Shown one piece after another: positions 1-9,025 of a stretch of 64,000 nucleotides of DNA. Below the pieces are notes generated by a model. The model saw only the letters and a list, made by a program, of their open reading frames with translations. It was not told the origin of the DNA and did not search any database. Position 1 is the first letter of the stretch; the number at the start of each line of letters is the position of its first letter. The DNA is from Gammaproteobacteria bacterium (GTDB lineage: Bacteria > Pseudomonadota > Gammaproteobacteria > Pseudomonadales > JADFDG01). The stretch is from contig JADFDG010000004.1 in NCBI GenBank assembly GCA_018262975.1, forward strand, positions 45,961 to 109,960. The letters are read 5' to 3'. Made by a program: the position numbers and the translations under genes.

Positions 1-2
1 AG

Positions 3-53
3 ATCAACCAGGGCCTGCAGCAGGTAGTGACGGGGCTGGAAGGTACGCCGTAA
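3..53 (+). CDS. C-terminal end of an unidentified protein (partial)
   Basis: The third frame is open from the left edge and ends at a TAA, giving the tail INQGLQQVVTGLEGTP. The start lies outside the window and 16 residues are too few to assign a family. It would converge on prfC, with the palindromic repeat between them. The other two forward frames are less convincing: frame 1 stops at once and frame 2 runs straight through the repeat. This is a plausible gene end rather than a proven one. Confidence 0.4.
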   Translation: MNQGLQQVVTGLEGTP

Positions 54-60
54 CGGCGGT

Positions 61-109
61 CGGGGGCATGGCCCCCTCTCTACGTGTAGCGAAGGGGCCA
101 TGCCCCCGA
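61..109. repeat. Palindromic REP-like repeat, head-to-head pair (copy 1)
   Basis: Two inverted copies of a unit with core GGGGGCATGGCCCCC, each bounded by a GTAG-type end, separated by a few bases. It lies between the end of the unknown plus-strand gene and the prfC stop, so it may fold as a shared hairpin for two converging transcripts. The same unit recurs near 10.6, 11.9, 22.4, 28.4 and 29.8 kb. Confidence 0.85.
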
Positions 110-114
110 TGCGT

Positions 115-1695
<1,581 letters not shown>

Positions 1696-1783
1696 GGGCG
1701 TACGGCACGACGGCGGGACCGGGGGCGCGCATTATAGCCGCGGGGCGGCTTGCCGCCGGGACCCCCGCTGCCATAATCCCGCC

Positions 1784-2827
1784 ATGCCCGCCGCTCCCAC
1801 CTGCCCGACCCCGCCCGCCGACGAGGCGACCGTAGCCGCCAGCCTGGCCCAGGCACTGCTGGCCGTGGCGCGCGAACTCGGGCTCGACCCGGACAACGCC
1901 TGCCGCGACGCCGGGCTCGACCCCGGGCTGATTGCCGATGCCGATGCGCGGGTACCGTTCCTGACCCAGGAATCGTTGTGGACGGCGCTGGTCGCCCAGG
2001 CAGAGCGTGCCAGCACGCGCGACTTCGGCCTGGAGGTCGGCAGCCGCACCGCCCCGGGCAGCTTCAACCTGCTGGGCTTCATCGCCGTCAACAGCCGTAC
2101 GCTCGGCGAAGCGTTCGTGCACATCGAGCGTTACCAGAACATCGCCGGCGGCGGCGGCCGGGTATCGGTGCACACGGTGCCCGGCGGCGTGGAAATGCGT
2201 TACACGCCGCTGCACCCGCACGCCGACGTCACCCGCCACCGGGTGGCCGCCGTACTGGCGGCCTGGGCCGGCATGGGGCGCTGGCTGAACGGCACTTTCC
2301 GCATCGAAGCCGTGCACCTCACCGCACAACCACCCAGGCCGGAAGACTATCGCGCCCTGTTCGGCTGCCCGGTACACACCGGCAGCGATCGCAACGCGCT
2401 GCAGGTTAACGATGACGTGCTGTCCTTGCCGATCCCGCAGGCCAGTTCGGCGACGCTGGCCGCGCTGCGCGCACACGCCGATCGCCTGCTCGCCACGCTG
2501 TCGGCGCCGGCGCGACCGCTGTCGCGGCAGGTGGCGCGCCTGCTCGGCGAACAACTGATGGACGGCGAGCCGGATCGCGAGGCGGTGGCGCGCGCACTGG
2601 GCATGAGTGCGCGCACGCTGCAGCGCCGACTGCAGGACGAGGGCAGCGGATTCCAGTCACTGCTGCAGGAGACGCGGCTGGCGTTGGCGCGCGACTACCT
2701 CGCGCAGGACACGCTCGGCGTGGCCGAAATCGGTTTCCTGCTGGGTTTCTCCGAACCGAGCGCATTTTTCCGCTGGTTCCGCAACGCCACCGGGCAGACG
2801 CCGGGGCAGTACCGCGCTTCGCGCTAG
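1784..2827 (+). CDS. AraC-family transcriptional regulator with arabinose-binding-like N-terminal domain
   Basis: A 347-residue regulator. The N-terminal two thirds match the Arabinose_bd type of ligand domain found in OruR/ArgR-like regulators (family knowledge). The C-terminal 80-90 residues carry two helix-turn-helix segments, ALGMSARTLQRRLQDEG and IGFLLGFSEPSAFFRWF, ending in the typical TGQTPGQYR. The tracked ORF opens upstream inside prfC antisense sequence; the in-frame ATG at 1784, just past the prfC start, is the sensible start. Its stop overlaps by four bases the stop of the converging MFS gene, so it probably regulates that operon. The inducer cannot be read from sequence. Confidence 0.85.
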   Translation: MPAAPTCPTPPADEATVAASLAQALLAVARELGLDPDNACRDAGLDPGLIADADARVPFLTQESLWTALVAQAERASTRDFGLEVGSRTAPGSFNLLGFIAVNSRTLGEAFVHIERYQNIAGGGGRVSVHTVPGGVEMRYTPLHPHADVTRHRVAAVLAAWAGMGRWLNGTFRIEAVHLTAQPPRPEDYRALFGCPVHTGSDRNALQVNDDVLSLPIPQASSATLAALRAHADRLLATLSAPARPLSRQVARLLGEQLMDGEPDREAVARALGMSARTLQRRLQDEGSGFQSLLQETRLALARDYLAQDTLGVAEIGFLLGFSEPSAFFRWFRNATGQTPGQYRASR

Positions 2828-4020
2828 CGGGCGGCAGGCACGCTGCGCAGCGCGCCCGCGCGCCAGTGCAACAGCAGGGACATCGCCAGCAACAACAGGC
2901 CCGCTGCCGCCAGGCCGTGCGCCGGCAGCAACACGCTGAGCGCCATCCCGCTGGCCAGGCCACTGAGCGCCGGCGTCACCTGGCTGAGCACGGTGTAGAA
3001 GCTCATCACCCGCCCGCGATGGGCATCGTCACTGGCCTGCTGCAGGATCGCCACCAACAGGCTCACGCCGACACCGGCGGCGGTGGCCGCCAGCAGCACG
3101 CTCGCCGCGGCCATCCACGTGTGCGTGCTCGCGGCCAGCGCCAGCAGCGACGCACCGGTGGCGGCCACCGATGCCAGCACCAGCTTTCCCTGTGGCAGGC
3201 GACGTGCAAGCAGCAATGCCAGCGCCCCGCCCGCCAGCAGGCCCACCGCGGTAGTGCCCAGCAACAAGCCACGCGCGCCGGGCGCCAGCGCCAACACCTG
3301 GTCGGCGAAACGCGGCAGCATCACCTGCATGGGCCCCATCAGCAGGTAGAGCACGGACATGGCCAGCAACGCCTGCGCCACGCGCGGCTCGCCGCGCACA
3401 TAACGCCAGCCACCGGACACCGTGACCGCGGCCGCCTGCGCGCGCGACGGTGCCGGCGTACGCAGACCAACCAGCAGCGGCAGCGCCAAGGCGAACAGCG
3501 CGCCGGCGAACGCGAACACCGCCCACCACGGCGCCAGCTGGCGGATACCGGCAATCAGCAGCGGCGCCACGCCGTAGCCGAGCATCACCAGCAAATTGAA
3601 TAGCACGGTGCTGCCATGCAGCCGCGCGGCCGGCACCAGTCGCCCGAGCGCTGCCAGCCGTGCCGGCGCCACGAACGACCAACCCACGCCGGCCAGCGTG
3701 CAGCCGGCCAGGTAAAGCAGTCGGTTGCCGCCATCAACCCGCGTGGCGAGCACCAGCAACAGCGCCGCACCGATGAACGCCAGGTGCGCACCGAGCACCA
3801 CCGCCAGCGGCGAGTGCCGGTCGCTGAGCGCACCGGCATGCCAGCCCAGCAACAGCGGAGGGCCGAAGCACAGGAAGAAGCCGATGCCCGACCACAACGG
3901 ATCCTGCCAGACATCCTGCGCGTAGAGGATCACGCCGTAATTGACGACGTGGCCACCGACGAACGCCGCCAGGCACGACAGCAGGAAACGTGCGACACCG
4001 GGCGCCGCCGGGCTCACCAC
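2824..4020 (-). CDS. MFS transporter (EntS/MFS_3-like exporter)
   Basis: A 398-residue inner-membrane protein with about twelve hydrophobic segments, fitting a complete major facilitator permease. The loop with HAGALSDRHSPLAV after the second segment resembles the MFS loop 2-3 signature. The family mostly exports small molecules or siderophores; the substrate here is unknown. The start is GTG at 4020 or the next GTG at 4017, both overlapping the stop of the upstream CxxCH/Vgb-like gene, so the two are translationally coupled as the end of a four-gene operon. The 3' end overlaps the AraC-type gene by four bases. Confidence 0.85.
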   Translation of the reverse strand: MVSPAAPGVARFLLSCLAAFVGGHVVNYGVILYAQDVWQDPLWSGIGFFLCFGPPLLLGWHAGALSDRHSPLAVVLGAHLAFIGAALLLVLATRVDGGNRLLYLAGCTLAGVGWSFVAPARLAALGRLVPAARLHGSTVLFNLLVMLGYGVAPLLIAGIRQLAPWWAVFAFAGALFALALPLLVGLRTPAPSRAQAAAVTVSGGWRYVRGEPRVAQALLAMSVLYLLMGPMQVMLPRFADQVLALAPGARGLLLGTTAVGLLAGGALALLLARRLPQGKLVLASVAATGASLLALAASTHTWMAAASVLLAATAAGVGVSLLVAILQQASDDAHRGRVMSFYTVLSQVTPALSGLASGMALSVLLPAHGLAAAGLLLLAMSLLLHWRAGALRSVPAAR

Positions 4021-5813
4021 GGCGATGGCGTCACGCGGATCAAGGTCGGCTGGCCATCCTCGATCTGCCAGCTGGGGAAGGCGCCGTTGGCGGTGTACAC
4101 GCTGCCGTCCGGCGCGATCTCGACATCACGCGTGAACGTCACGCGACGCGCCATCGGATAGACCTGCCAGCGATTCTTCGCGATGTCCAGGCGCATCAGC
4201 GTGTCGGACTCCGTGCCGTTCACCCACACCTCGTGCCGTGCGCGGTCGACGTTGAGCGAATACGGCGTGTCGCTGCCGGCCGGCTGTGTGGGCAGCACGT
4301 AGCGCACGAAGCGGTGTGCGCGCGGCTGGTAGCAATAGATGGCCGATTCGGGGAACGCCGCGATCCACAGGTTGCCGTCGCGATCGGCGCGCAGTCGACG
4401 CGGCCCCATGAACGGCGTGCGGATCAGCGTGACCTGCAGGGTATCCGGATCAATGCGGCCGATGGCGTCGGAATACAGGCGCGCGAACCACACGCTGCCA
4501 TCGGGCGCCACGTCGATGCCGTAGGGCAGCGGCACGCCGGTAGACTGCGCGTCGATCGGCAGGTACTGCAGCGGCACGCCCCACTCCATCAGCTTGAGGA
4601 TGACGCCGGCGCCGCCGGTGGTGAGCGCTTCGCGCCAGTTGCGGTCCGGCAGGTCGATGTAGTGGAACTTTCCCGTGCGACGATCGAACATCGCCACCTG
4701 GTTGGACAGCGCCAGCGTGAACCACACGCGGTCGCGCGCATCGATGCGGATGGTGTGCGGGTAGTAGCCCTCGGTCATGCGGTGGACCGTGAACTGCTTG
4801 CTCTTCGGGTCGAACTCGACCAGGCGCTGTTGCGTCGACGGCGTGAGGAAGATGTGCCCGTCCACCGCCGACTCGGCGAAGGAATGGATGCCCAGGTAGG
4901 TTTCGTGGCGCGGGAAGCTCTTCAGGCGTGCCGACAGCAGGCCACCGAGCTTGTCACCGGGATCGCGCGGCAGCTTGTAGACGCGGTATTCGCCGGTGCG
5001 CGGATCCACCTCGTACATGCGGTCCTGCAGGTTGTCGCCGACGTAGACCAGCCCGTTGCTGTGCACCAGCAGGTCGTGCATCTGCGAAAAACTGTCGCCC
5101 AGCGGCCACTCGCGCACCTGCGCGCGCGCCAGCATCGGCTGCCACGGCGCCGGGTTGCCCACCAGCGCCGGGTTGTCACGCAGCCTTGCATAGCCGGCCA
5201 CCAGTTTCGCCGGCAGTTCGTCCTGGGCGATCTCGTGCGGACGCGCGCCATAGCCGATCATGCGCTGGATGGTTTCGCGCCACTCTTCCTCGCTGCGTTC
5301 GCGGCGCAGCATCGCCGAGCCCTGCTGGTGGCAGAAATTGCACTGCAGCATGAAATGCTTCTTGAGCACCGGGTCGCCCAGGTCCAGGCCGGCCAGCCAG
5401 GCATTGGCGGGTTTGGCGGCCGCCAGCGCGAACGGGTCCGTTTCCGCGGCCAGCGCGATCGTCACCGCGGCGCGCGTGCCGGCAACGAATTCGCTCGTAC
5501 CGTCTTTCCAGCCGGGCTTGCGCGCCCGCACGCCGATGCGCTGCCGGTCCTCCAGGTCAAACACCACGCGCCCCTGCGCATCGGTGAAGCGCGTGTCCTC
5601 CGCGCGCGCGCGGTGGGCGCGACCGGGCGCCGGATAGCCACCGTCGGACTGGTCGGCGATCTCGCCGTCCAGCCGCTTGACGGTCACCATGGCCAGCGGC
5701 AACGGCTGGCCCACGGCATCGGTGACCTGCAGGCGCACGTCCACCGCGCCGGCGGTGGACGCCAGCAGCAATGCGCCGATGACGGCGCCCGCGCATGCGG
5801 CGATACGTTCCAT
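4014..5813 (-). CDS. Secreted CxxCH protein with Vgb/SMP-30-like beta-propeller
   Basis: A 599-residue exported protein. A signal peptide covers about residues 1-23 (MERIAAC...ASTAGA), followed by a carboxypeptidase-regulatory-like beta domain (about 24-120) with VDVRLQVTDAVGQPLPLAMVTV. One heme c motif, CNFCH, sits at residues 158-162. From about residue 230 on there are repeated propeller strands such as LVYVGDNLQDRMYEVDP, DRVWFTLALSNQVAMFD and DGSVWFARLYSDAIGRIDP, as in virginiamycin B lyase-like proteins. ATG 5813 is preferred because GGAGGT lies seven bases upstream; the tracked ORF starts eleven codons earlier. It follows an SDR gene and overlaps the exporter. A periplasmic redox or binding role is inferred; resistance through virginiamycin lysis is not implied. 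Confidence 0.75.
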   Translation of the reverse strand: MERIAACAGAVIGALLLASTAGAVDVRLQVTDAVGQPLPLAMVTVKRLDGEIADQSDGGYPAPGRAHRARAEDTRFTDAQGRVVFDLEDRQRIGVRARKPGWKDGTSEFVAGTRAAVTIALAAETDPFALAAAKPANAWLAGLDLGDPVLKKHFMLQCNFCHQQGSAMLRRERSEEEWRETIQRMIGYGARPHEIAQDELPAKLVAGYARLRDNPALVGNPAPWQPMLARAQVREWPLGDSFSQMHDLLVHSNGLVYVGDNLQDRMYEVDPRTGEYRVYKLPRDPGDKLGGLLSARLKSFPRHETYLGIHSFAESAVDGHIFLTPSTQQRLVEFDPKSKQFTVHRMTEGYYPHTIRIDARDRVWFTLALSNQVAMFDRRTGKFHYIDLPDRNWREALTTGGAGVILKLMEWGVPLQYLPIDAQSTGVPLPYGIDVAPDGSVWFARLYSDAIGRIDPDTLQVTLIRTPFMGPRRLRADRDGNLWIAAFPESAIYCYQPRAHRFVRYVLPTQPAGSDTPYSLNVDRARHEVWVNGTESDTLMRLDIAKNRWQVYPMARRVTFTRDVEIAPDGSVYTANGAFPSWQIEDGQPTLIRVTPSPW

Positions 5814-5842
5814 GGCATGACCTCCCGGGTAATGGATGCGCT

Positions 5843-6808
5843 TCACGGTGCTGAACGCGTGGCGAGAAAATGGCGGAAAACCTCGAGGCTGCTACGCGCC
5901 GGGCGATAACCGAACACTTCTTTCAGCCGGCGATTGGACAGCACCGGCCGGTACTGGAGGAAACGCACCTGCTCGGGGCCGTACTGGCTCAGTCCCAGCG
6001 GGTGCAGCACGCCCAGCAGCGCGCGCAGCAACCAGGCCGGCACCGGCAGGTAGGGCTTGCCCAGTTCGCGCGCGACGTCGCGCAGGGTTACCGCGCCGTC
6101 ACCGGCCAGGTTGTACACGCCGGCACTCTGCCGCGCGATGCCCTGCACGATGATCGCCACCACGTCTTCATCCAGGATGAACACGAACGGGCTGTCGCTG
6201 CCGGCCACGCCCAGCACGAACGGCTTGTCGAACAGCGCGGTGATCGGGTTCTGCACGCCGCGCCCGAGCACCGTGCCGGGACGCAATACCAGCTGTTCGA
6301 GGTGCGGTGCAGTGTGCCGGTACTCCGCCAGCAGGGCCTCGACCTGGCGCTTGTGGTCGCTGTAGGCGAACTCCGGATTGCCGCGCAGCGGGTCCTGCTC
6401 GTCGAGCCAGGCGGGGTTGTCCGCGTGGTAGCCATAGGCGGCGCCGCTGGTGGTCACCACCAGCTGGCGCACGCCCGCCGCCACGCACGCCTCCAGCACG
6501 TTGCGCGTGCCGTCCACGTCGATCTTGCGCATGGTCGCGCGGTCCATGCCCGGCGGCGGCGTGACGATGGATGCCAGGTGCACCACCACGTCGGCGCGCA
6601 CCGCGCAGGCCAGCGCGCGCAACACCACGCCCTCGCGCACGTCAATCACGCGGTATTCGGCTGTAACCTCACCCTGCCAGGGCGCCTGCGGCTTGACGTC
6701 CAGGCCAATGACGTGCGCCTGCGGGAACGCCGCGCACAATCCGCGCACGGTCGCGCTGCCCAGGAAGCCGGCGGCACCGGTGACCAGGATGACCGGGTTC
6801 TCTTTCAT
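5843..6808 (-). CDS. NAD(P)-dependent epimerase/dehydratase (extended SDR)
   Basis: A 321-residue Rossmann protein. The nucleotide-binding glycines are in VTGAAGFLGSATV at the N-terminus and the catalytic Tyr-x3-Lys is in YSDHK, near residue 150. Length and motifs fit extended SDRs of the NAD-dependent epimerase/dehydratase type, which act on sugar nucleotides, steroids or other keto/alcohol substrates. The start MKENPVILVTG at 6808 is chosen because the upstream extension in the track falls in symporter coding sequence. The gap to the symporter gene is four bases, so the genes are co-transcribed. The substrate is not evident. Confidence 0.85.
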   Translation of the reverse strand: MKENPVILVTGAAGFLGSATVRGLCAAFPQAHVIGLDVKPQAPWQGEVTAEYRVIDVREGVVLRALACAVRADVVVHLASIVTPPPGMDRATMRKIDVDGTRNVLEACVAAGVRQLVVTTSGAAYGYHADNPAWLDEQDPLRGNPEFAYSDHKRQVEALLAEYRHTAPHLEQLVLRPGTVLGRGVQNPITALFDKPFVLGVAGSDSPFVFILDEDVVAIIVQGIARQSAGVYNLAGDGAVTLRDVARELGKPYLPVPAWLLRALLGVLHPLGLSQYGPEQVRFLQYRPVLSNRRLKEVFGYRPARSSLEVFRHFLATRSAP

Positions 6809-6812
6809 GCCG

Positions 6813-7706
6813 TCAGCCCTCCGCCTGCAGGTGTGCATCGCGCCAGCGCCACAACCCGACCAGCGCCATGCCCGACACGATGTGCCAGGTGCCCCAGAAG
6901 GCACCGATCAATGCCATCTCCGGCTGCCCGCCGAAGTGCGTGAAAGTGATGCCGATGGCCAGCGAGGAATTCTGCATGCCGACTTCCACCGTAATGGCGC
7001 GGCGGTCGGCATCCGGGCTGCCAAACAGCGTGGCGGTGCCGTAGCCCAGCCCCAGCGCCAGCAGGTTGTGGGCGATGACATAGCCAAGCATGCCCAGCGC
7101 GGTGACCGACCCCAGCGCCTCGCGATTGCGCCAGAACGCCGCCACGATGAACACCAGCAGCGCGACAAACGCGAAACGGTGCATGATTTTCTGCAGGCTG
7201 GCCCGGTAACGTCCGGCATTGGCACCCACCAGCATGCCCAGTGCCATCGGCAGGGCCAGCAGCAACAGCAGGCTGAGCGCGATGTCGGTGCCGCCGATGT
7301 CGAACTGGCGCAGCCACGCCGCGGTGTCGGGGTTGAGACTGGCGGTGAGCGCGAAGTTGAGCGGCATCACCACGATCGCCACCACGCTGGCCAGCGCCGT
7401 CATGCTGACCGACAGCGCGGTATTGCCGCGCGCCAGGTGGGTCACCACGTTGGAGAGGTTACCGCCCGGGCAACTGGCCACCAGCAACATGCCCAGTTCA
7501 ACGCCCGCCGGCAGGTCGACGAGCAACGTGACGGCCAGTGTTGCCCAGGGCAACAAGACGAACTGGCCGAGCATGCCGGCGGTAATGGCGGGCAGCTTGC
7601 GGCCGACGGCGCGGAAGTCATCGAGCGTCAACTCGATGGCGATACTGAACAGCAGCAGGCCCAGTACGGCGGAAAGCAGCCATTGCTGGTCGGCACTGTA
7701 TTGCAC
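6813..7706 (-). CDS. Bile acid:sodium symporter (BASS) family transporter
   Basis: A 297-residue inner-membrane protein with nine to ten hydrophobic segments. Family hallmarks include the glycine/asparagine-rich stretch SCPGGNLSNVVTHLARGN in the first half and EVGMQNSSLAIGITFTHFG in the second. These correspond to the paired discontinuous helices that bind sodium and substrate in BASS proteins. Bacterial members move sterols, pantoate or other organic anions; the substrate here is unknown. It is the first gene of the four-gene minus-strand operon. Confidence 0.88.
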   Translation of the reverse strand: MQYSADQQWLLSAVLGLLLFSIAIELTLDDFRAVGRKLPAITAGMLGQFVLLPWATLAVTLLVDLPAGVELGMLLVASCPGGNLSNVVTHLARGNTALSVSMTALASVVAIVVMPLNFALTASLNPDTAAWLRQFDIGGTDIALSLLLLLALPMALGMLVGANAGRYRASLQKIMHRFAFVALLVFIVAAFWRNREALGSVTALGMLGYVIAHNLLALGLGYGTATLFGSPDADRRAITVEVGMQNSSLAIGITFTHFGGQPEMALIGAFWGTWHIVSGMALVGLWRWRDAHLQAEG

Positions 7707-7760
7707 GGCAACCCCCGGGGCTGGAAGAGTGGCTCCAGCCTAGGGTGTCACGGATTCGCA

Positions 7761-7792
7761 GGTCAGTGACCGGCGCGGACAGGTCACTGACC
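7761..7792. repeat. Perfect 11-bp inverted repeat between rimI and the symporter operon
   Basis: GGTCAGTGACC and its exact inverse GGTCACTGACC are separated by ten bases. It lies downstream of the rimI stop and about 55 bases upstream of the symporter start. No T-run follows on either strand, so it is not a standard intrinsic terminator; a regulator-binding site or an RNA hairpin are both possible. It is unrelated to the REP-like family in this window. Confidence 0.6.
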
Positions 7793-7818
7793 CGGCCGGA
7801 CAGCGTGAGGGGCCCGTC

Positions 7819-8289
7819 TCAGAGCGCCCGCGCCATGATGATGGCATCCTCGCGGCCGCCGCCGGGCTGCGGGTAATAGCCGCGGCGCAGGGCCACTTCG
7901 GCAAAGCCGAGGTCCTGGTAAAGGGTGATGGCGGCGGTGTTGCCGGCGCGCACCTCGAGGAACAACTGGTCCGAAGCGCGTTCACGCGCGGCATCCATCA
8001 GGGCATCCAGCAGGCGCCGTGCGATGCCGCGCCTCCGACAGGCGGGATCGACGACGATGTTCAGCACGTGGGCGTCGCCGCCACCGGAGGACAGGATGGC
8101 GAACGCCACCACCTCGCCGGCGGCATCCACGGCGACGGTGTTCCAGTACTCGGCACGCAGGCAGTCGCGGACCATGCCCTCGGTCCAGGGCACCGGCTGG
8201 CCGGCGCGCTCGATCCGCAACACGGCGGCGACATCGGCGGCCGTCATGGGGCGCAGCATCACGCCGCCGGTATCGGCTGCCAGTGCCAT
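7819..8289 (-). CDS. rimI: Ribosomal protein bS18 alanine N-acetyltransferase
   Basis: A 156-residue GNAT acetyltransferase. The acetyl-CoA-binding loop appears in VVDPACRRRGIARRLLDALM (motif RxxGxG/A), followed by LFLEVRAGNTAAITLYQDLGFAEVALRRGYY, the RimI signature with the catalytic Glu/Tyr region. The family acetylates the N-terminal Ala of ribosomal protein S18. It sits three bases after the holD-like gene, the same holD-rimI order as in E. coli. The first Met of the ORF is kept, but an internal Met (MLRPMTAADV) ten codons later is an equally good start. Confidence 0.92.
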   Translation of the reverse strand: MALAADTGGVMLRPMTAADVAAVLRIERAGQPVPWTEGMVRDCLRAEYWNTVAVDAAGEVVAFAILSSGGGDAHVLNIVVDPACRRRGIARRLLDALMDAARERASDQLFLEVRAGNTAAITLYQDLGFAEVALRRGYYPQPGGGREDAIIMARAL

Positions 8290-8292
8290 CGC

Positions 8293-9012
8293 TCAGCGCG
8301 ACTCGCGCCGCAGGTGACGCACCGCCGCCCAGCAGGCGCGCTTGGCCGCCGGGTCCGCCAGCATCGCGGCCAGCGACGGCGCGCAGGCCAACACCAGCCC
8401 AGGCCGTTCAACGCCACCCGCCAGCAAGGCACCCAGCTCTTCGCCGAGCACGATGACATCGCCGGCGCCGCGCTTGTGTTGCGCGTCGAGCAGCGCCATC
8501 AGCGCCTCGCGACCCGCGCCGGGCCGGTCCATGCCGGGCAGCCGCACGCCCGCGGGTGGCCAGCTGAATTCAATAGCCGTCGGCAGTGCCGCACCGGGCC
8601 GCAAGGCCGACAAGATATTGGCAAGCAACGCGTATTCGGGGCCGGACAGGCCGGGCGCTTCCGGCGCAACATAGGCGGCCACCAGCAGCAGGCCGTCGCC
8701 CACCGGCAGCAGGCTGCAGCCGACGCGCTCGCCGCGTTCCGGCGGCACTGCCACGTTGCTTGCCGGAGGTGCCACTACCAGCGCTTCACGCACGGTACGC
8801 CGCGCCACAGGTTCGCCGGCCAGCAACGCATCCAGTTGCGCGGCACCGGCCGGCGGCAACGACGATGCAACGTTGCCGGGCAGCGCGGCATCGGCGACCA
8901 CCGCACCCGTGGCAACTTCCACGGGCACCCCGGCGTCCACGACAGCGTCACGCGGCACCCACTGCTCGATGCCAAGCAGGGCGAGATACTGCAGCCGCGT
9001 CGCTTCGTGCAT
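8293..9012 (-). CDS. holD: DNA polymerase III psi subunit-like protein
   Basis: A 239-residue protein. Its N-terminus, TRLQYLALLGIEQWVPRDA, matches the start of psi (in E. coli a WQLQQLGITQWSLR segment, from memory). Its end, LADPAAKRACWAAVRHL, matches the psi C-terminal helix pattern. The middle is longer than in the 137-residue E. coli protein and rich in Ala/Pro. Psi bridges chi to the clamp loader in the cytoplasm. Position directly before rimI supports the call. ATG 9012 is preferred; a GTG at 9021 just past the leuA stop is an alternative. Overall similarity is weak, so this rests on two terminal motifs plus synteny. Confidence 0.7.
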   Translation of the reverse strand: MHEATRLQYLALLGIEQWVPRDAVVDAGVPVEVATGAVVADAALPGNVASSLPPAGAAQLDALLAGEPVARRTVREALVVAPPASNVAVPPERGERVGCSLLPVGDGLLLVAAYVAPEAPGLSGPEYALLANILSALRPGAALPTAIEFSWPPAGVRLPGMDRPGAGREALMALLDAQHKRGAGDVIVLGEELGALLAGGVERPGLVLACAPSLAAMLADPAAKRACWAAVRHLRRESR

Positions 9013-9025
9013 GGCCGTCACCGCG

